Positions 17,450-25,622 of a DNA stretch of 64,000 nt are shown here, one piece after another. Where the stretch lies: NCBI GenBank assembly GCA_023512435.1, contig JAILZP010000003.1:85708-149707 (forward strand), read 5' to 3'. The DNA is from Peptococcaceae bacterium. GTDB taxonomy: Bacteria > Bacillota > Desulfotomaculia > Desulfotomaculales > Desulfocucumaceae. The notes under the pieces were generated by a model. The model saw only the letters and a program-made list of their open reading frames with translations. It made no database searches and was not told the origin of the DNA. Positions within the stretch are counted from its first letter, which is position 1. The number at the start of each line of letters is the position of its first letter. Made by a program: the position numbers and the translations under genes.

Positions 17450-17482
17450 AAGCACTGACTGAATACCGGGAGGAGCATCGCG

Positions 17483-18244
17483 TTGCTGGAAAAAAGCATT
17501 TTCCCTTTGGGTGACAGGGCCTGCCTGGTGACTTTCAGGCCGGAGATTTCTCCGGCCGTTCAAAGAAAGGTTTCCTCGCTGGAAAAACGCCTGAAAGAAA
17601 AGGGGATGGCCGGCATCGTTGAAACGGTGCCGGCTTACTGCAGCCTGGCGGTATACTATGATCCCTTATCTTTGTCGTATGACGAGATGCTTTTTTTATT
17701 GGAAAAAATCCTGGAGGACGATGAAGGTGTGGCTCCGACGGAGGATGATCATGTCAGGGTGGTGGAGATACCAACTTTGTACGGGAATGATTGCGGGCCG
17801 GATTTGATTGATGTGGCCCGGCATTGCGGCCTGACGCCCGAAGAGGTGATCGAGCGCCACAGATCGAGGGACTACCTTGTTTACTTTATCGGATTTACCC
17901 CGGGATTTCCCTACCTGGGGGGGATGGATAAGAGGCTTAAGACACCCCGGCTGGAAGATCCCAGACTGAACATTCCCGCCGGGTCGGTGGGGATAGCCGG
18001 GGAACAGACCGGCATCTACCCGGTGGACAGCCCGGGAGGATGGCGGATTATCGGGCGGACCCCGGTTCCTCTTTATCAGCCGGTGAAAAACCCCCCGACC
18101 CTGTTGGAAGCTGGCGACTATGTCCGGTTTGTCCAGGTGGAAAGGGAAGTATACCACCGCCTGGAAGAGGAAGTGCGCAGGGGTTCCTGGAAGCCCCGGG
18201 TGGAGTTGCGGCGCCGTGTGGAGGTGGAAACGACCCTTGCGTAG
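17483..18244 (+). CDS. pxpB: 5-oxoprolinase subunit B (KipI/AHS1 domain)
   Basis: 253 aa of the allophanate-hydrolase subunit 1 family, forming the PxpBC complex. Typical motifs: FPLGDRACLV near the start and the conserved core YFIGFTPGFPYLGGMDKRLKTPR, then VPAGSVGI-like IPAGSVGIAGEQTGIYPVDSPGGW. TTG start with GGGAGGAG SD. B. subtilis KipI was first described as a KinA inhibitor, but the PxpABC context supports the enzyme role. Confidence 0.94.
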   Translation: MLEKSIFPLGDRACLVTFRPEISPAVQRKVSSLEKRLKEKGMAGIVETVPAYCSLAVYYDPLSLSYDEMLFLLEKILEDDEGVAPTEDDHVRVVEIPTLYGNDCGPDLIDVARHCGLTPEEVIERHRSRDYLVYFIGFTPGFPYLGGMDKRLKTPRLEDPRLNIPAGSVGIAGEQTGIYPVDSPGGWRIIGRTPVPLYQPVKNPPTLLEAGDYVRFVQVEREVYHRLEEEVRRGSWKPRVELRRRVEVETTLA

Positions 18245-19190
18245 TCCGCTATTGCGAATAGTTCAGGGCGGGCTGCTTACCACCGTCCAGGATAAAGGCC
18301 GTTACGGCTACCAAAGGTACGGGGTGCCGGTAAGCGGGGCCATGGATTCATGGTCCTTGAAGGTGGCCAATATATTAATCGGCAACGGGGAATCCTGTGC
18401 AGGCCTGGAAATCACCGTCCTGGGGCCGAGGATCGAGTTTTGCCGCGATACGTTCGTCTCCATATGCGGCGGCGACCTGAGCCCGCTTTTGGACGGCGAG
18501 CCGATGCCCATGTGGCAGGGTTTGAAGGTCAGGCGCGGGCAATTGCTGTCCTTTGGCGGAAGGGTGTCCGGTTGCCGGGCATACCTTGCCGTGGCAGGAG
18601 GTATAGATGTGCCGGAAGTGATGGGCAGCAGGTCCACTTTTTTGCGCGGCGCCACGGGGGGCTTTGGCGGAAGGGCGCTGAAAGACGGGGATGTTCTGTA
18701 CGGAGGCGAAACTCAGGCCGCAGCCAGGCTATTGAAATTGAACCCGGACTTCCGGCCTGACCTGGATCGAAAGGAATGGGAGCTAAGGGTAATCATGGGG
18801 CCGCAAGATCATTATTTTACCGGGGAGGCCCTGGAAGTTTTTTTAAGCGAGCACTTTACCGTCTCCCTCAATTCGGACCGCATGGGGATAAGGTTGGAAG
18901 GCAGGGTGCTGGAATATAAAGACGGCGCAGATATTCTTTCAGAGGCCGTGGCTTTTGGGTCCGTTCAGGTACCGGCCCACGGCCGGCCCATTGTATTAAT
19001 GGCCGAAAGTCAAACAACCGGAGGATATGCAAAAATAGCCAATGTAGTTACGGTGGATCATTCCTTTGCCGCCCAGTGCATGCCGGGCGACAAAATCCGT
19101 TTCAGTTCCGTCACTTTGGAATTTGCCCACCGGCTGGTGCATGAAAGAGAAACAGGTTTGAGAAGGGGCTTGGTTATTGTTGATCATTAA
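18237..19190 (+). CDS. pxpC: 5-oxoprolinase subunit C (KipA/AHS2 domain)
   Basis: About 317 aa. AHS2 motifs: VQGGLLTTVQDKGRYGYQRYGVPVSGAMD and, later, MGIRLEGRVLE, VQVPAHGRPIVLMAESQTTGGYAKIANV. The upstream open frame from 18120 lies inside pxpB and is not conserved. TTG 18237 (8 nt overlap with pxpB; GGAGGT SD 11 nt before) is the likely start, with TTG 18252 as alternative. Last gene of the TRAP-Pxp operon. Confidence 0.93.
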   Translation: MRSPLLRIVQGGLLTTVQDKGRYGYQRYGVPVSGAMDSWSLKVANILIGNGESCAGLEITVLGPRIEFCRDTFVSICGGDLSPLLDGEPMPMWQGLKVRRGQLLSFGGRVSGCRAYLAVAGGIDVPEVMGSRSTFLRGATGGFGGRALKDGDVLYGGETQAAARLLKLNPDFRPDLDRKEWELRVIMGPQDHYFTGEALEVFLSEHFTVSLNSDRMGIRLEGRVLEYKDGADILSEAVAFGSVQVPAHGRPIVLMAESQTTGGYAKIANVVTVDHSFAAQCMPGDKIRFSSVTLEFAHRLVHERETGLRRGLVIVDH

Positions 19191-19319
19191 AAAAAAATTA
19201 AAACCACGGGGGAAACAGAGAGCAGAGGCAATAACCGGGGACGGTTCCCTGACTCCGGAATAATCAACGGTTTCTTTATGGTATTGGCCTTTTGGGTCAT
19301 CCGTTCCGGCCAAGTAAAC

Positions 19320-19345
19320 AAGCGCACCACAAAAGTGATGCGCTT
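19320..19345 (-). terminator. Terminator of the two-P-loop ATPase gene
   Basis: AAGCGCACCAC (19320-19330), loop AAAA, GTGATGCGCTT (19335-19345): 11 bp that pair fully on the minus strand with one G-U. TTGTTTA follows on that strand. It sits just after the 19354 stop and may also end the convergent pxp transcript. The ~120 bp between pxpC and it show nothing else. Confidence 0.65.
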
Positions 19346-19353
19346 CTGCTGTT

Positions 19354-20484
19354 TTAAAGGTTTGCCGAAATTGCTTGCTTTTGCTCCTCCGCCAGTTCCA
19401 GGATGCGGGCCAGGGTTTTTTCCCGGCGGGCGTTGATTTCGTCAAAGTTCATGTACGGCACGTAGAAGGTCTCCATGCGGTCGTGTTCGGCCTTGGCCCT
19501 GGCGATGAAATCCACGGCCAGCTCCATGCTGCGGCGGTACATCTCCCGGGCGGCGGTCTTTTCGGCCAGGTACTGGCTGTTCAGCGCCGGGTTCACGAAC
19601 TGCATGGTGTCGATGACCCGGTCCCCCTCCCGGGGCTTGTAGAAGTGGGGCTCCACCGAGTTGATCACCGCCGTGTCCAGGGCCGGGATGACCAGGTGGT
19701 CTATGTTGTCCGGGGAGAGGGCGCAGTGGTAGGCCTCCACGTTGAACCCGCGCATCATGGCGGCGTCCATGAGCCTGCCGACCAGGGTGGTCTTGCCGGT
19801 GCCGTCATCCCCGCTGATGATGTATCTTTTGCCCAGGCGGTCCACCACGGTGTCCAGGTGGCTCACCGGGCCGTCCGGGGTGATGGCCGTGATGAAGAGA
19901 TGCCTGGCCCGGGGCTTGCCGGTCTGCCGGTCCCTGCCCTCGAAAATCTCGTGGGTCAGTTCCAGGCACAGTTTGTCCAGGGATCCCACGTCCAGGGCGC
20001 CGGTGTCCCGGTAGTAAGACTCCACCTGGTCCAGGAATATCTTGGCGCTGGCCAGGTAGCCGTATGCCCGGCGGAAAAGCCTGCCCACCTCCCGGTTGGC
20101 CTCCAGGATCTCCTGCTTTTTGCCCGCGATGCCCCTGGCGTTCCAGTGGTCCCCCAGGTGGATGATCTCGTCCACCGCCCCGGGGTTCTTGGGATCCACA
20201 ATGTGGGGGGCCGTGCCGTCGAGAAGCGCCACCCTGACGGCCGGTATCACCACGCCGTCCAGGGACCCGTTGTCCGAGGAGCAGCAGTGAAATTCCACGT
20301 CGTATCCCCTCTCCAGCATGGCCTCTCCTATTTTCCTCATGAAGGTGGATTTGCCCACTCCCGGCCCGCCCTTGATCACGAAGATCCTGGAGGCGTCGGG
20401 CTCGATGATGTAGTCGTAGAAGGAATAGAAGCCCTTGCTGGTGTTGCCGCCGGGAAAGACCTTTTTGAGCCTGCCGATGCCCAT
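19354..20484 (-). CDS. Two-P-loop ATPase of the PRK06851 type, function unknown
   Basis: 376 aa with two similar nucleotide-binding halves: Walker A GGPGVGKST at ~35-45 and GDDGTGKTT at ~220-230. The family is conserved in Clostridia but has no assigned reaction; it resembles nucleotide kinases or P-loop ATPases. ATG follows an AAGGAGG SD. It is transcribed alone, away from the neighbouring riboswitches, with its own terminator. No membrane segments. Confidence 0.85.
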   Translation of the reverse strand: MGIGRLKKVFPGGNTSKGFYSFYDYIIEPDASRIFVIKGGPGVGKSTFMRKIGEAMLERGYDVEFHCCSSDNGSLDGVVIPAVRVALLDGTAPHIVDPKNPGAVDEIIHLGDHWNARGIAGKKQEILEANREVGRLFRRAYGYLASAKIFLDQVESYYRDTGALDVGSLDKLCLELTHEIFEGRDRQTGKPRARHLFITAITPDGPVSHLDTVVDRLGKRYIISGDDGTGKTTLVGRLMDAAMMRGFNVEAYHCALSPDNIDHLVIPALDTAVINSVEPHFYKPREGDRVIDTMQFVNPALNSQYLAEKTAAREMYRRSMELAVDFIARAKAEHDRMETFYVPYMNFDEINARREKTLARILELAEEQKQAISANL

Positions 20485-20757
20485 TGTACCTTAACCTCCT
20501 TTTGGGGATTTGAAAAAACGGCCCGTCAAAGGCTGCCCAGGGGTTTATCAACGGTGCCGCCCCCGGGTCAATACACTAATATATGCCGGGCCGCCGCGAT
20601 GTGACATCCTCTGCAGGAAGATCATAGACACCACGGCGGGTCGATTGCGGTGGACAGCGATCCGGGCAGGAAAAGCGCCCTCACCGACGCCCTTCCGGCC
20701 GGGCTGATCCCCGGTAGCCCCCGGCGGCGGGCGGCCGGGACCGGGTGCTGGCAGGTA
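20485..20757. other. Intergenic region before the corrinoid locus
   Basis: Apart from the SD and promoter of the minus-strand ATPase gene no gene or structured RNA was recognised. The plus-strand promoter at 20758 follows. Confidence 0.5.
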
Positions 20758-20786
20758 TTGACATGATGTGGGCCCAGTGTTATTAT
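20758..20786 (+). promoter_or_regulatory. Sigma70-type promoter of the tandem cobalamin riboswitches
   Basis: TTGACA (20758-20763), 17-nt spacer, TATTAT (20781-20786). Near-consensus, and ~18 nt before the first riboswitch's P1 stem. Confidence 0.8.
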
Positions 20787-20803
20787 GGGTTAAAATTGAA
20801 AAT

Positions 20804-20978
20804 TCGGGACAAGTGATTCTACTTGTTAAAGTAGAACTTAAAAGGGAAGCCGGTGCGATTCCGGCGCGGTCCCGCCACTGTGAAGGGGAGCCCTTCTGCA
20901 TGACGCCACTGGGGAGGCACATGCCGGGAAGGCGCAGAAGGGGCAATGAACCTGAGCCAGGAGACCTGCTTGTTCCGG
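20804..20978 (+). ncRNA. Cobalamin riboswitch 1 (of a tandem pair)
   Basis: Adenosylcobalamin-type aptamer. The conserved B12-box region is seen: GAAGCCGGTGCGATTCCGGC, then GCGGTCCCGCCACTGTGA, and the 3' element GAGCCAGGAGACCTGC. P1 is formed by CGGGACAAG (20805-20813) with CTTGTTCCG. It is followed by its own intrinsic terminator, and then by a second full cobalamin riboswitch with no gene between. When the ligand binds, transcription should stop. Confidence 0.95.
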
Positions 20979-21058
20979 TCCTTACGGGCGTGCCCACGAC
21001 GGATGGGAAAGAGGTCCCGGGCTTGATTCATATTCCGGGAAGCAAAGCCGGGTTTTAT

Positions 21059-21089
21059 CCCCCTGCGGACATGGGTGCGGGGGGTTTTT
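21059..21089 (+). terminator. Expression-platform terminator of cobalamin riboswitch 1
   Basis: CCCCCTGC (21059-21066) pairs with GCGGGGGG (21077-21084), one G-U, followed by TTTTT. Upstream GCTTGATTC..AAGCAAAGCCGGG sequences could form the alternative fold. Confidence 0.75.
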
Positions 21090-21120
21090 AATTTACGGGC
21101 CGGCCCGGACAATTTAATAT

Positions 21121-21295
21121 TTATAAAACGGGTGCCTTATTTCAGGACGGGCTTAAAAGGGAAGCCGGTGCGATTCCGGCGCGGTCCCGCCACTGTGAAG
21201 GGTAGAAGTCCCGCACTTTGTCACTGGACGACATTTCCGGGAAGACGCGGGGTGCTTCGATGATCCTGAGCCAGGAGACCTGCCCGTTTTATACG
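21121..21295 (+). ncRNA. Cobalamin riboswitch 2 (tandem copy)
   Basis: A second complete aptamer. It repeats the core GAAGCCGGTGCGATTCCGGC and GCGGTCCCGCCACTGTGA exactly and has GAGCCAGGAGACCTGC. P1 pairs ATAAAACGGG (from 21123) with CCCGTTTTAT. The variable peripheral arms differ from copy 1, so the duplication is old or partly converted. Its terminator lies just before cbiZ. Confidence 0.95.
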
Positions 21296-21363
21296 AACCA
21301 TTACCTACGGGCGATAGGGAGGGTTGATGTTTGTGTTGTTTGCACCCAGCTGCAAGGGATAGA

Positions 21364-21395
21364 ACCCCCGGCCTCCCGCAGGCCGGGGGTCTTTA
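21364..21395 (+). terminator. Expression-platform terminator of cobalamin riboswitch 2
   Basis: ACCCCCGGCCT (21364-21374), loop CCCGC, AGGCCGGGGGT (21380-21390), then CTTTAG: a perfect 11-bp stem 33 nt before the cbiZ start. The T-tract is short. Confidence 0.75.
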
Positions 21396-21427
21396 GTCGG
21401 CAATTTTATATGCGGGAGGAAGGTGCT

Positions 21428-22144
21428 TTGCCGGACAAACTTCTGGTTTTTGGAGGGCAGGTTCCCATCCACGGAATAAGATGCTGTGTCTACCGCCATT
21501 CGACGTTTGCCGTTTCGTCGGAGAGGCCGCTCAACGTGGTCAGTTCCGCCGTGTTGGGAGGGAATTTGAGGGAGGCCGAACACATAATCAATCACTCCGT
21601 GGACGAGGGATACAACGGCAGCGATCCAGAGGAGGATCTCAAGCAGGTGGCGCTGCGTCTGGGTTTAAGGGGCAACGTTGTAGGAATGATGACGGCTGTA
21701 CGCGTTAAGCACACCGTGTTAAGACAGGGGAGGCAAAAAGACCTTTTGGTGGCCGCCTTTTGTACGGTGGGCACCGGCAACCCGGGGGTGGCAGGGTTGC
21801 CGGCCGGGAAGGTGCAGCAACGGTACAAGCCGGGCACCATCAACATTATTTTGCTGATTGACGGGAATTTGACCGGCGCCGCCATGGTGAACGCCGTGAT
21901 AACGGCCACCGAAGCAAAAACCAGGGCTTTGTTCAAGGCAAGAATCAGCCTGCCAGGAGGTGAGCCGGTTACAGGCACCACCACTGACGCCATTGTTGTG
22001 GCCTGCACGGGCAGGGGGGATCCCCTGCGCTACGCCGGGACGGCCACAAGCCTTGGGTATTTGATAGGAAAAACCGTTTACAGTGCTGTTTTGCGCGGAA
22101 TCGAGGGGTATTTGTCAAGGCATGGCGGCGGGGGACAGGGGTGA
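21428..22144 (+). CDS. cbiZ: Adenosylcobinamide amidohydrolase (CbiZ)
   Basis: 238 aa. CbiZ removes the lower-ligand side chain from cobamides/adenosylcobinamide so imported corrinoids can be rebuilt. Family features: NVVSSAVLGGN near the start, the AVRVKHTVLRQGRQKDLLVAAFCTVGTGNPG stretch, TINIILLIDGNLTGAAMVNAVITATEAKTRAL and GTTTDAIVVACTGRGDPLRYAGTATSLGYLIG. ATG 21410 is in frame, but GGGAGGA lies 7 nt before TTG 21428, so TTG is used. It directly follows two cobalamin riboswitches and heads the ECF operon, indicating corrinoid remodelling after uptake. Confidence 0.93.
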   Translation: MPDKLLVFGGQVPIHGIRCCVYRHSTFAVSSERPLNVVSSAVLGGNLREAEHIINHSVDEGYNGSDPEEDLKQVALRLGLRGNVVGMMTAVRVKHTVLRQGRQKDLLVAAFCTVGTGNPGVAGLPAGKVQQRYKPGTINIILLIDGNLTGAAMVNAVITATEAKTRALFKARISLPGGEPVTGTTTDAIVVACTGRGDPLRYAGTATSLGYLIGKTVYSAVLRGIEGYLSRHGGGGQG

Positions 22145-22244
22145 AGGGCCATCGCTGTCCATCCAATCAATTCGCCACACGCGCAGGATGCTTCAGGGCG
22201 GGCATGGATCCAAAAACGCCGGGATCGAGGTGTTTAAACTTAAA

Positions 22245-24809
22245 ATGGGCAGACATGGAATTAATTTTCGCTATCTGGCGATTATGCTGGCATTATGCCT
22301 TCTCACCGGACTGGCGGCTCCGTTCGGACTGTCCGGCGGGGCTGCGGCCGCGGATCAAACGCCGGCGTATTCAGCCGCAGAGATGGCCGGCAAAGCCGTT
22401 GACTTTATCAAGCAGAAGTACAGGGCCGGGGAGAAAGCGGACGGTTACGCCGTCTTCGTGCTGACCCTGGCCGGCGAGGACCTGTCGGCGCCGGAATGGG
22501 TCTATGGCGGCAAGACCCTGAAGGATTCGGTGCTGGATTCCGTTTATGCAACATTAAGCGATCCGTCTTCCGCCGGGACGAAGGACGTAGCCCTCCAACT
22601 GCTGGCGGCAAGCCGGTGGGCCGGCGGGGATCAGGCCGACCAGCTGGCGGCCATCCTGGCGGGGCGGCAGAAGGATAACGGCGCCTTTGACGACAACGTC
22701 TATGTTGATATGCCGGCCTATGAGGCGCTGGGCAGGGCCGGGCGGATCAGCGTGATCAACGCCGTATACGCCCGGGGCTATATTCTGGGCAGCCAGTGCA
22801 ACACGGCCGGGGACAATTACGGATCCTGGGGCGGCACATGGGCCGGGGTGTTTTACCCTGACTTTATGACCACGGCCCAGGCTGTCCGGGCGCTCACGTA
22901 CCTGCCCGGAGCCGGCGGCGATGAGGCTGTCCAGGCGGCCGTGGCCAAGGGCCTTGCCTACCTGAAAGGCTTGCAGCAGGCGGACGGCGGCGTCTATTCC
23001 GCCTGGGACGACCCGGCCGTGGACAACTCCGAGTTAATCCGCACCCTGAACAGGCTGGGTGTGGATCCCGCTTCCGCCGCCTGGAAAAACTCCGCGGGCC
23101 TGACCCCGGCGGACTACCTGCTTAACAAGAGCATGAACCAGGACGGGAGTTTCGGTTCTGTCGGAAACGTCTTCTGCGCCGCCGAGGTGCTGGACGCGCT
23201 TCTGACGGTGAACGGGCAGGGCGGCCCCGGTGGAGGCGGCCAGCCGCCGGCGGAGGAAGACCGGTGCAGTGTCGGCGTGGCGGTGGTCGGCCAAAGCGGG
23301 GATCTGCTTTTCGGTCCGGACAGCGTCACGGTGAGCAAGTCAGGCAGGTGGGGACTCACGGCCCTGGGGGCGCTCCACGCCACGGGACTGCCGTACGAGG
23401 AGGACGGCGGTTTTGTCAGGAGCATAGCCGGGCAGGCCAACAGGGGGATGAACGGCTGGATGTACAAGGTTAACGATACGGTGCCCGCGGTGGCGGCGTC
23501 GTCCAAACCGGTGGGCGGGGGAGACCGGGTGATCTGGTGGTACAGCAAGGATATGAATTTCTCAGGCCCCACCTGGGACAGCCTTCTTAAGCCGAATGTT
23601 TCCGTTCAGCCGGATCCGCAGACGCCGGCCGGCCCCAAGGAGCAGATCGGGCTGCTCCCCGCCGCCCTGCGGGCTTCGGACGGTGCCCTGGCGGAGCTGG
23701 AAAAAATCGTCCGGCTTAGCCCCAATGAAATGGAAGCAATGTTGGGCACCCCGGATGAACAGTCCGGGGCCGTGGCCGTGGCCGTGGCAGGCAGCTTACG
23801 GCCTCCGGACCTGGCCGCCATTGCCGCTTTGAAAAAGGAGCTGGACCAAAATGCGGTGGACCTGGTTAAAAAGGTGGCGGCCGGTTCGGGGGGCGCTCTC
23901 ACGGACGCGGGGGCCGAGGTTGCCCTGGTCATTCCGGCCGGGGCGCTTGGCCGTGACGTGGAAATAACCGTTAAAGAGACGGCTGCCGGCAGCGGCGCCG
24001 GGACCACGGCACCGCCCGGTTTCCGCCTGGTGTCCGCCGTGTACGACTTTGGGCCGGACGGGACTTCTTTTGCCCTGCCGGCTACCCTGATCATAAAGGT
24101 GGCCGTCCCGCCCCTGGTCAGGCCGGAAAATCTGGCCCTGGCCCGGTACGATAAACCCACCGGCAAGTGGATGACCATCCCGGCGGTGGTGGATGCGGAC
24201 AGGGGATTGATCCTGGCCATGGTCCGGCACTTCAGCCATTACGCAGTATTCGCCGGGGAGCCTGTGAAACCCTTTGCCGACGTTACCGCTGATTCTTTCG
24301 GCTGGGCGAAGGAACCCGTGGAGAAGCTGGCCGGGGCCGGGATTGTCGCCGGAGTGGACGGAACGCATTTTGAGCCGGCCCGGGCGGTGACCAGGGCGGA
24401 ATTCGCCGCGTTGCTGGTCAGGGCGCTGGGCCTGCAGGCGCAGCCCGGCGCCGCCCCTCCCTTCAACGATGTACGCCCCGGCGACTGGCATTCCGGGGCG
24501 GTTAGCGCGGCCCACGCCGCCGGGCTGATCGCGGGCTGCGGTGACGGCACTTTCCGCCCGGACAGCGCCGTCACCAGGGAGGAAGCGGCGGTTATGCTGG
24601 CAAGGGCCATGAAACTTCAAGTCGCGGAACAGAAACTGCCTTTCGCCGACGGGGACAGGGTTGCCTCCTGGGCCAGGGCCGGCGTTGCGGCCGTGGCGGC
24701 CCAGGGACTGATCAGGGGTTTCCCGGACGGCTCCTTCCGGCCGGATGCCGCGGCCAGCCGGGCCCAGTGCGCGGTGACGGTTTACCGGATGCTGGCAGGC
24801 GAGAATTAA
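22245..24809 (+). CDS. SLH-anchored intrinsic-factor-like protein: alpha/alpha-barrel repeats + DUF4430 (transcobalamin-like) + 3 SLH domains
   Basis: About 854 aa from ATG 22245 (GTG 22230 also possible). Signal peptide ~1-37. Residues ~45-335 are prenyltransferase/squalene-cyclase-type helical repeats (KNSAGLTPADYLLNKSMNQDGSFGS is one), the fold of the N-terminal domain of intrinsic factor. Residues ~355-470 are DUF4430, with GMNGWMYKVNDTVPA and GDRVIWWYSKDM. A beta region with VALVIPAGALGRDVEITVKE follows (~575-670). Three SLH repeats end the protein (PFADV..WAKEPVEKL, PFNDVRPGDW, PFADGDRVASW). The domain order repeats human intrinsic factor/transcobalamin plus a cell-wall anchor. It lies between cbiZ and the ECF genes under cobalamin riboswitches; corrinoid capture is inferred. 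Confidence 0.88.
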   Translation: MGRHGINFRYLAIMLALCLLTGLAAPFGLSGGAAAADQTPAYSAAEMAGKAVDFIKQKYRAGEKADGYAVFVLTLAGEDLSAPEWVYGGKTLKDSVLDSVYATLSDPSSAGTKDVALQLLAASRWAGGDQADQLAAILAGRQKDNGAFDDNVYVDMPAYEALGRAGRISVINAVYARGYILGSQCNTAGDNYGSWGGTWAGVFYPDFMTTAQAVRALTYLPGAGGDEAVQAAVAKGLAYLKGLQQADGGVYSAWDDPAVDNSELIRTLNRLGVDPASAAWKNSAGLTPADYLLNKSMNQDGSFGSVGNVFCAAEVLDALLTVNGQGGPGGGGQPPAEEDRCSVGVAVVGQSGDLLFGPDSVTVSKSGRWGLTALGALHATGLPYEEDGGFVRSIAGQANRGMNGWMYKVNDTVPAVAASSKPVGGGDRVIWWYSKDMNFSGPTWDSLLKPNVSVQPDPQTPAGPKEQIGLLPAALRASDGALAELEKIVRLSPNEMEAMLGTPDEQSGAVAVAVAGSLRPPDLAAIAALKKELDQNAVDLVKKVAAGSGGALTDAGAEVALVIPAGALGRDVEITVKETAAGSGAGTTAPPGFRLVSAVYDFGPDGTSFALPATLIIKVAVPPLVRPENLALARYDKPTGKWMTIPAVVDADRGLILAMVRHFSHYAVFAGEPVKPFADVTADSFGWAKEPVEKLAGAGIVAGVDGTHFEPARAVTRAEFAALLVRALGLQAQPGAAPPFNDVRPGDWHSGAVSAAHAAGLIAGCGDGTFRPDSAVTREEAAVMLARAMKLQVAEQKLPFADGDRVASWARAGVAAVAAQGLIRGFPDGSFRPDAAASRAQCAVTVYRMLAGEN

Positions 24810-24876
24810 AGGGCGGCCCGCGCTGCCGGAAAAAGGCGCGTGTTTCCCGGTTGCCCCCGGGCGGGGAGTGAGCTTT

Positions 24877-25599
24877 TTGAAGAGGAAATTAATCTATGTT
24901 GTGTTGTTTTTGATAGTGACAGCCAGCATAATGGGACCGGCCATTTACGCCGGTAGAATGTCCGGCCTGAAACAGGCGGCGGATCGTCCGGCGGGCGGCG
25001 AAGCGGCCGGCCCGGCGGCAGGGGGGCGGGCATCCACTTACAGTGCGGCCGAAAACGGAGTCACGCCTGACCGGTCCGCCGCGCCGCGGGCGGATCACAG
25101 CCCTTCGGCCGGGAACACGGCCGGCCGGAGGGATGACCCGGCCGGCGCCGCCGGACAGGGCGGCGTCCAGCCGGCACGGGGGCCGGCGGCCGGACCGCCC
25201 GGCGGCGCGGAGGAGGGCGGGTGCACAGTCGGCATCGCCGTGGTGGGCATGAACGGAGAGCTGCTGTACGGGCCGGGGAACGTTGCCCTGGCCGGGAAGA
25301 ACACGTGGGGAGTCACGGCGCTGGGCGCGCTGGACGCCACCGGCCTGCCCTATACCGTGTCCGCCCGCTGGCCGGGGTTTGTCGAGGCCGTTGCCGGACA
25401 GCGCAACAAGGGGCAGGCGGGGTGGATGTTCAAGGTGAACAATGAAGTCCCGCTGGTTGCCGCCGGTCAAAAAACGGTTAATCCCGGGGACAAAGTGATC
25501 TGGTGGTACAGTAAAAGCATGGGTGACTCCGTGCCGGACTGGGACGGCCTGGTCGGGCAAAGAGGAGGAGTCAACAGCGCTGACGGCGGCAGCCGGTAG
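24877..25599 (+). CDS. Membrane-anchored DUF4430 (transcobalamin-like) protein
   Basis: About 240 aa. N-terminal signal-anchor (KLIYVVLFLIVTASIMGPAIYA), then a long Pro/Gly/Ala-rich low-complexity linker (~35-110), then one DUF4430 domain (~115-235) with GGCTVGIAVVGMNGELLYGP, KGQAGWMFKVNNEVP and GDKVIWWYSKSM. It closely resembles the DUF4430 domain of the preceding protein. TTG 24877 has CGGGGAG 9 nt upstream; GTG 24868 overlaps the SD. It directly precedes EcfT, so it may pass ligand from the surface protein to the transporter (inference). Confidence 0.85.
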   Translation: MKRKLIYVVLFLIVTASIMGPAIYAGRMSGLKQAADRPAGGEAAGPAAGGRASTYSAAENGVTPDRSAAPRADHSPSAGNTAGRRDDPAGAAGQGGVQPARGPAAGPPGGAEEGGCTVGIAVVGMNGELLYGPGNVALAGKNTWGVTALGALDATGLPYTVSARWPGFVEAVAGQRNKGQAGWMFKVNNEVPLVAAGQKTVNPGDKVIWWYSKSMGDSVPDWDGLVGQRGGVNSADGGSR

Positions 25600-25622
25600 C
25601 TGTTTTCAGGAGGTGGCGGCCG

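Noticed and set aside
20548..21263. Small frames over the tandem riboswitches
   Set aside because: They overlap the conserved aptamer cores on either strand; repetition of the RNA core explains their shared peptides.
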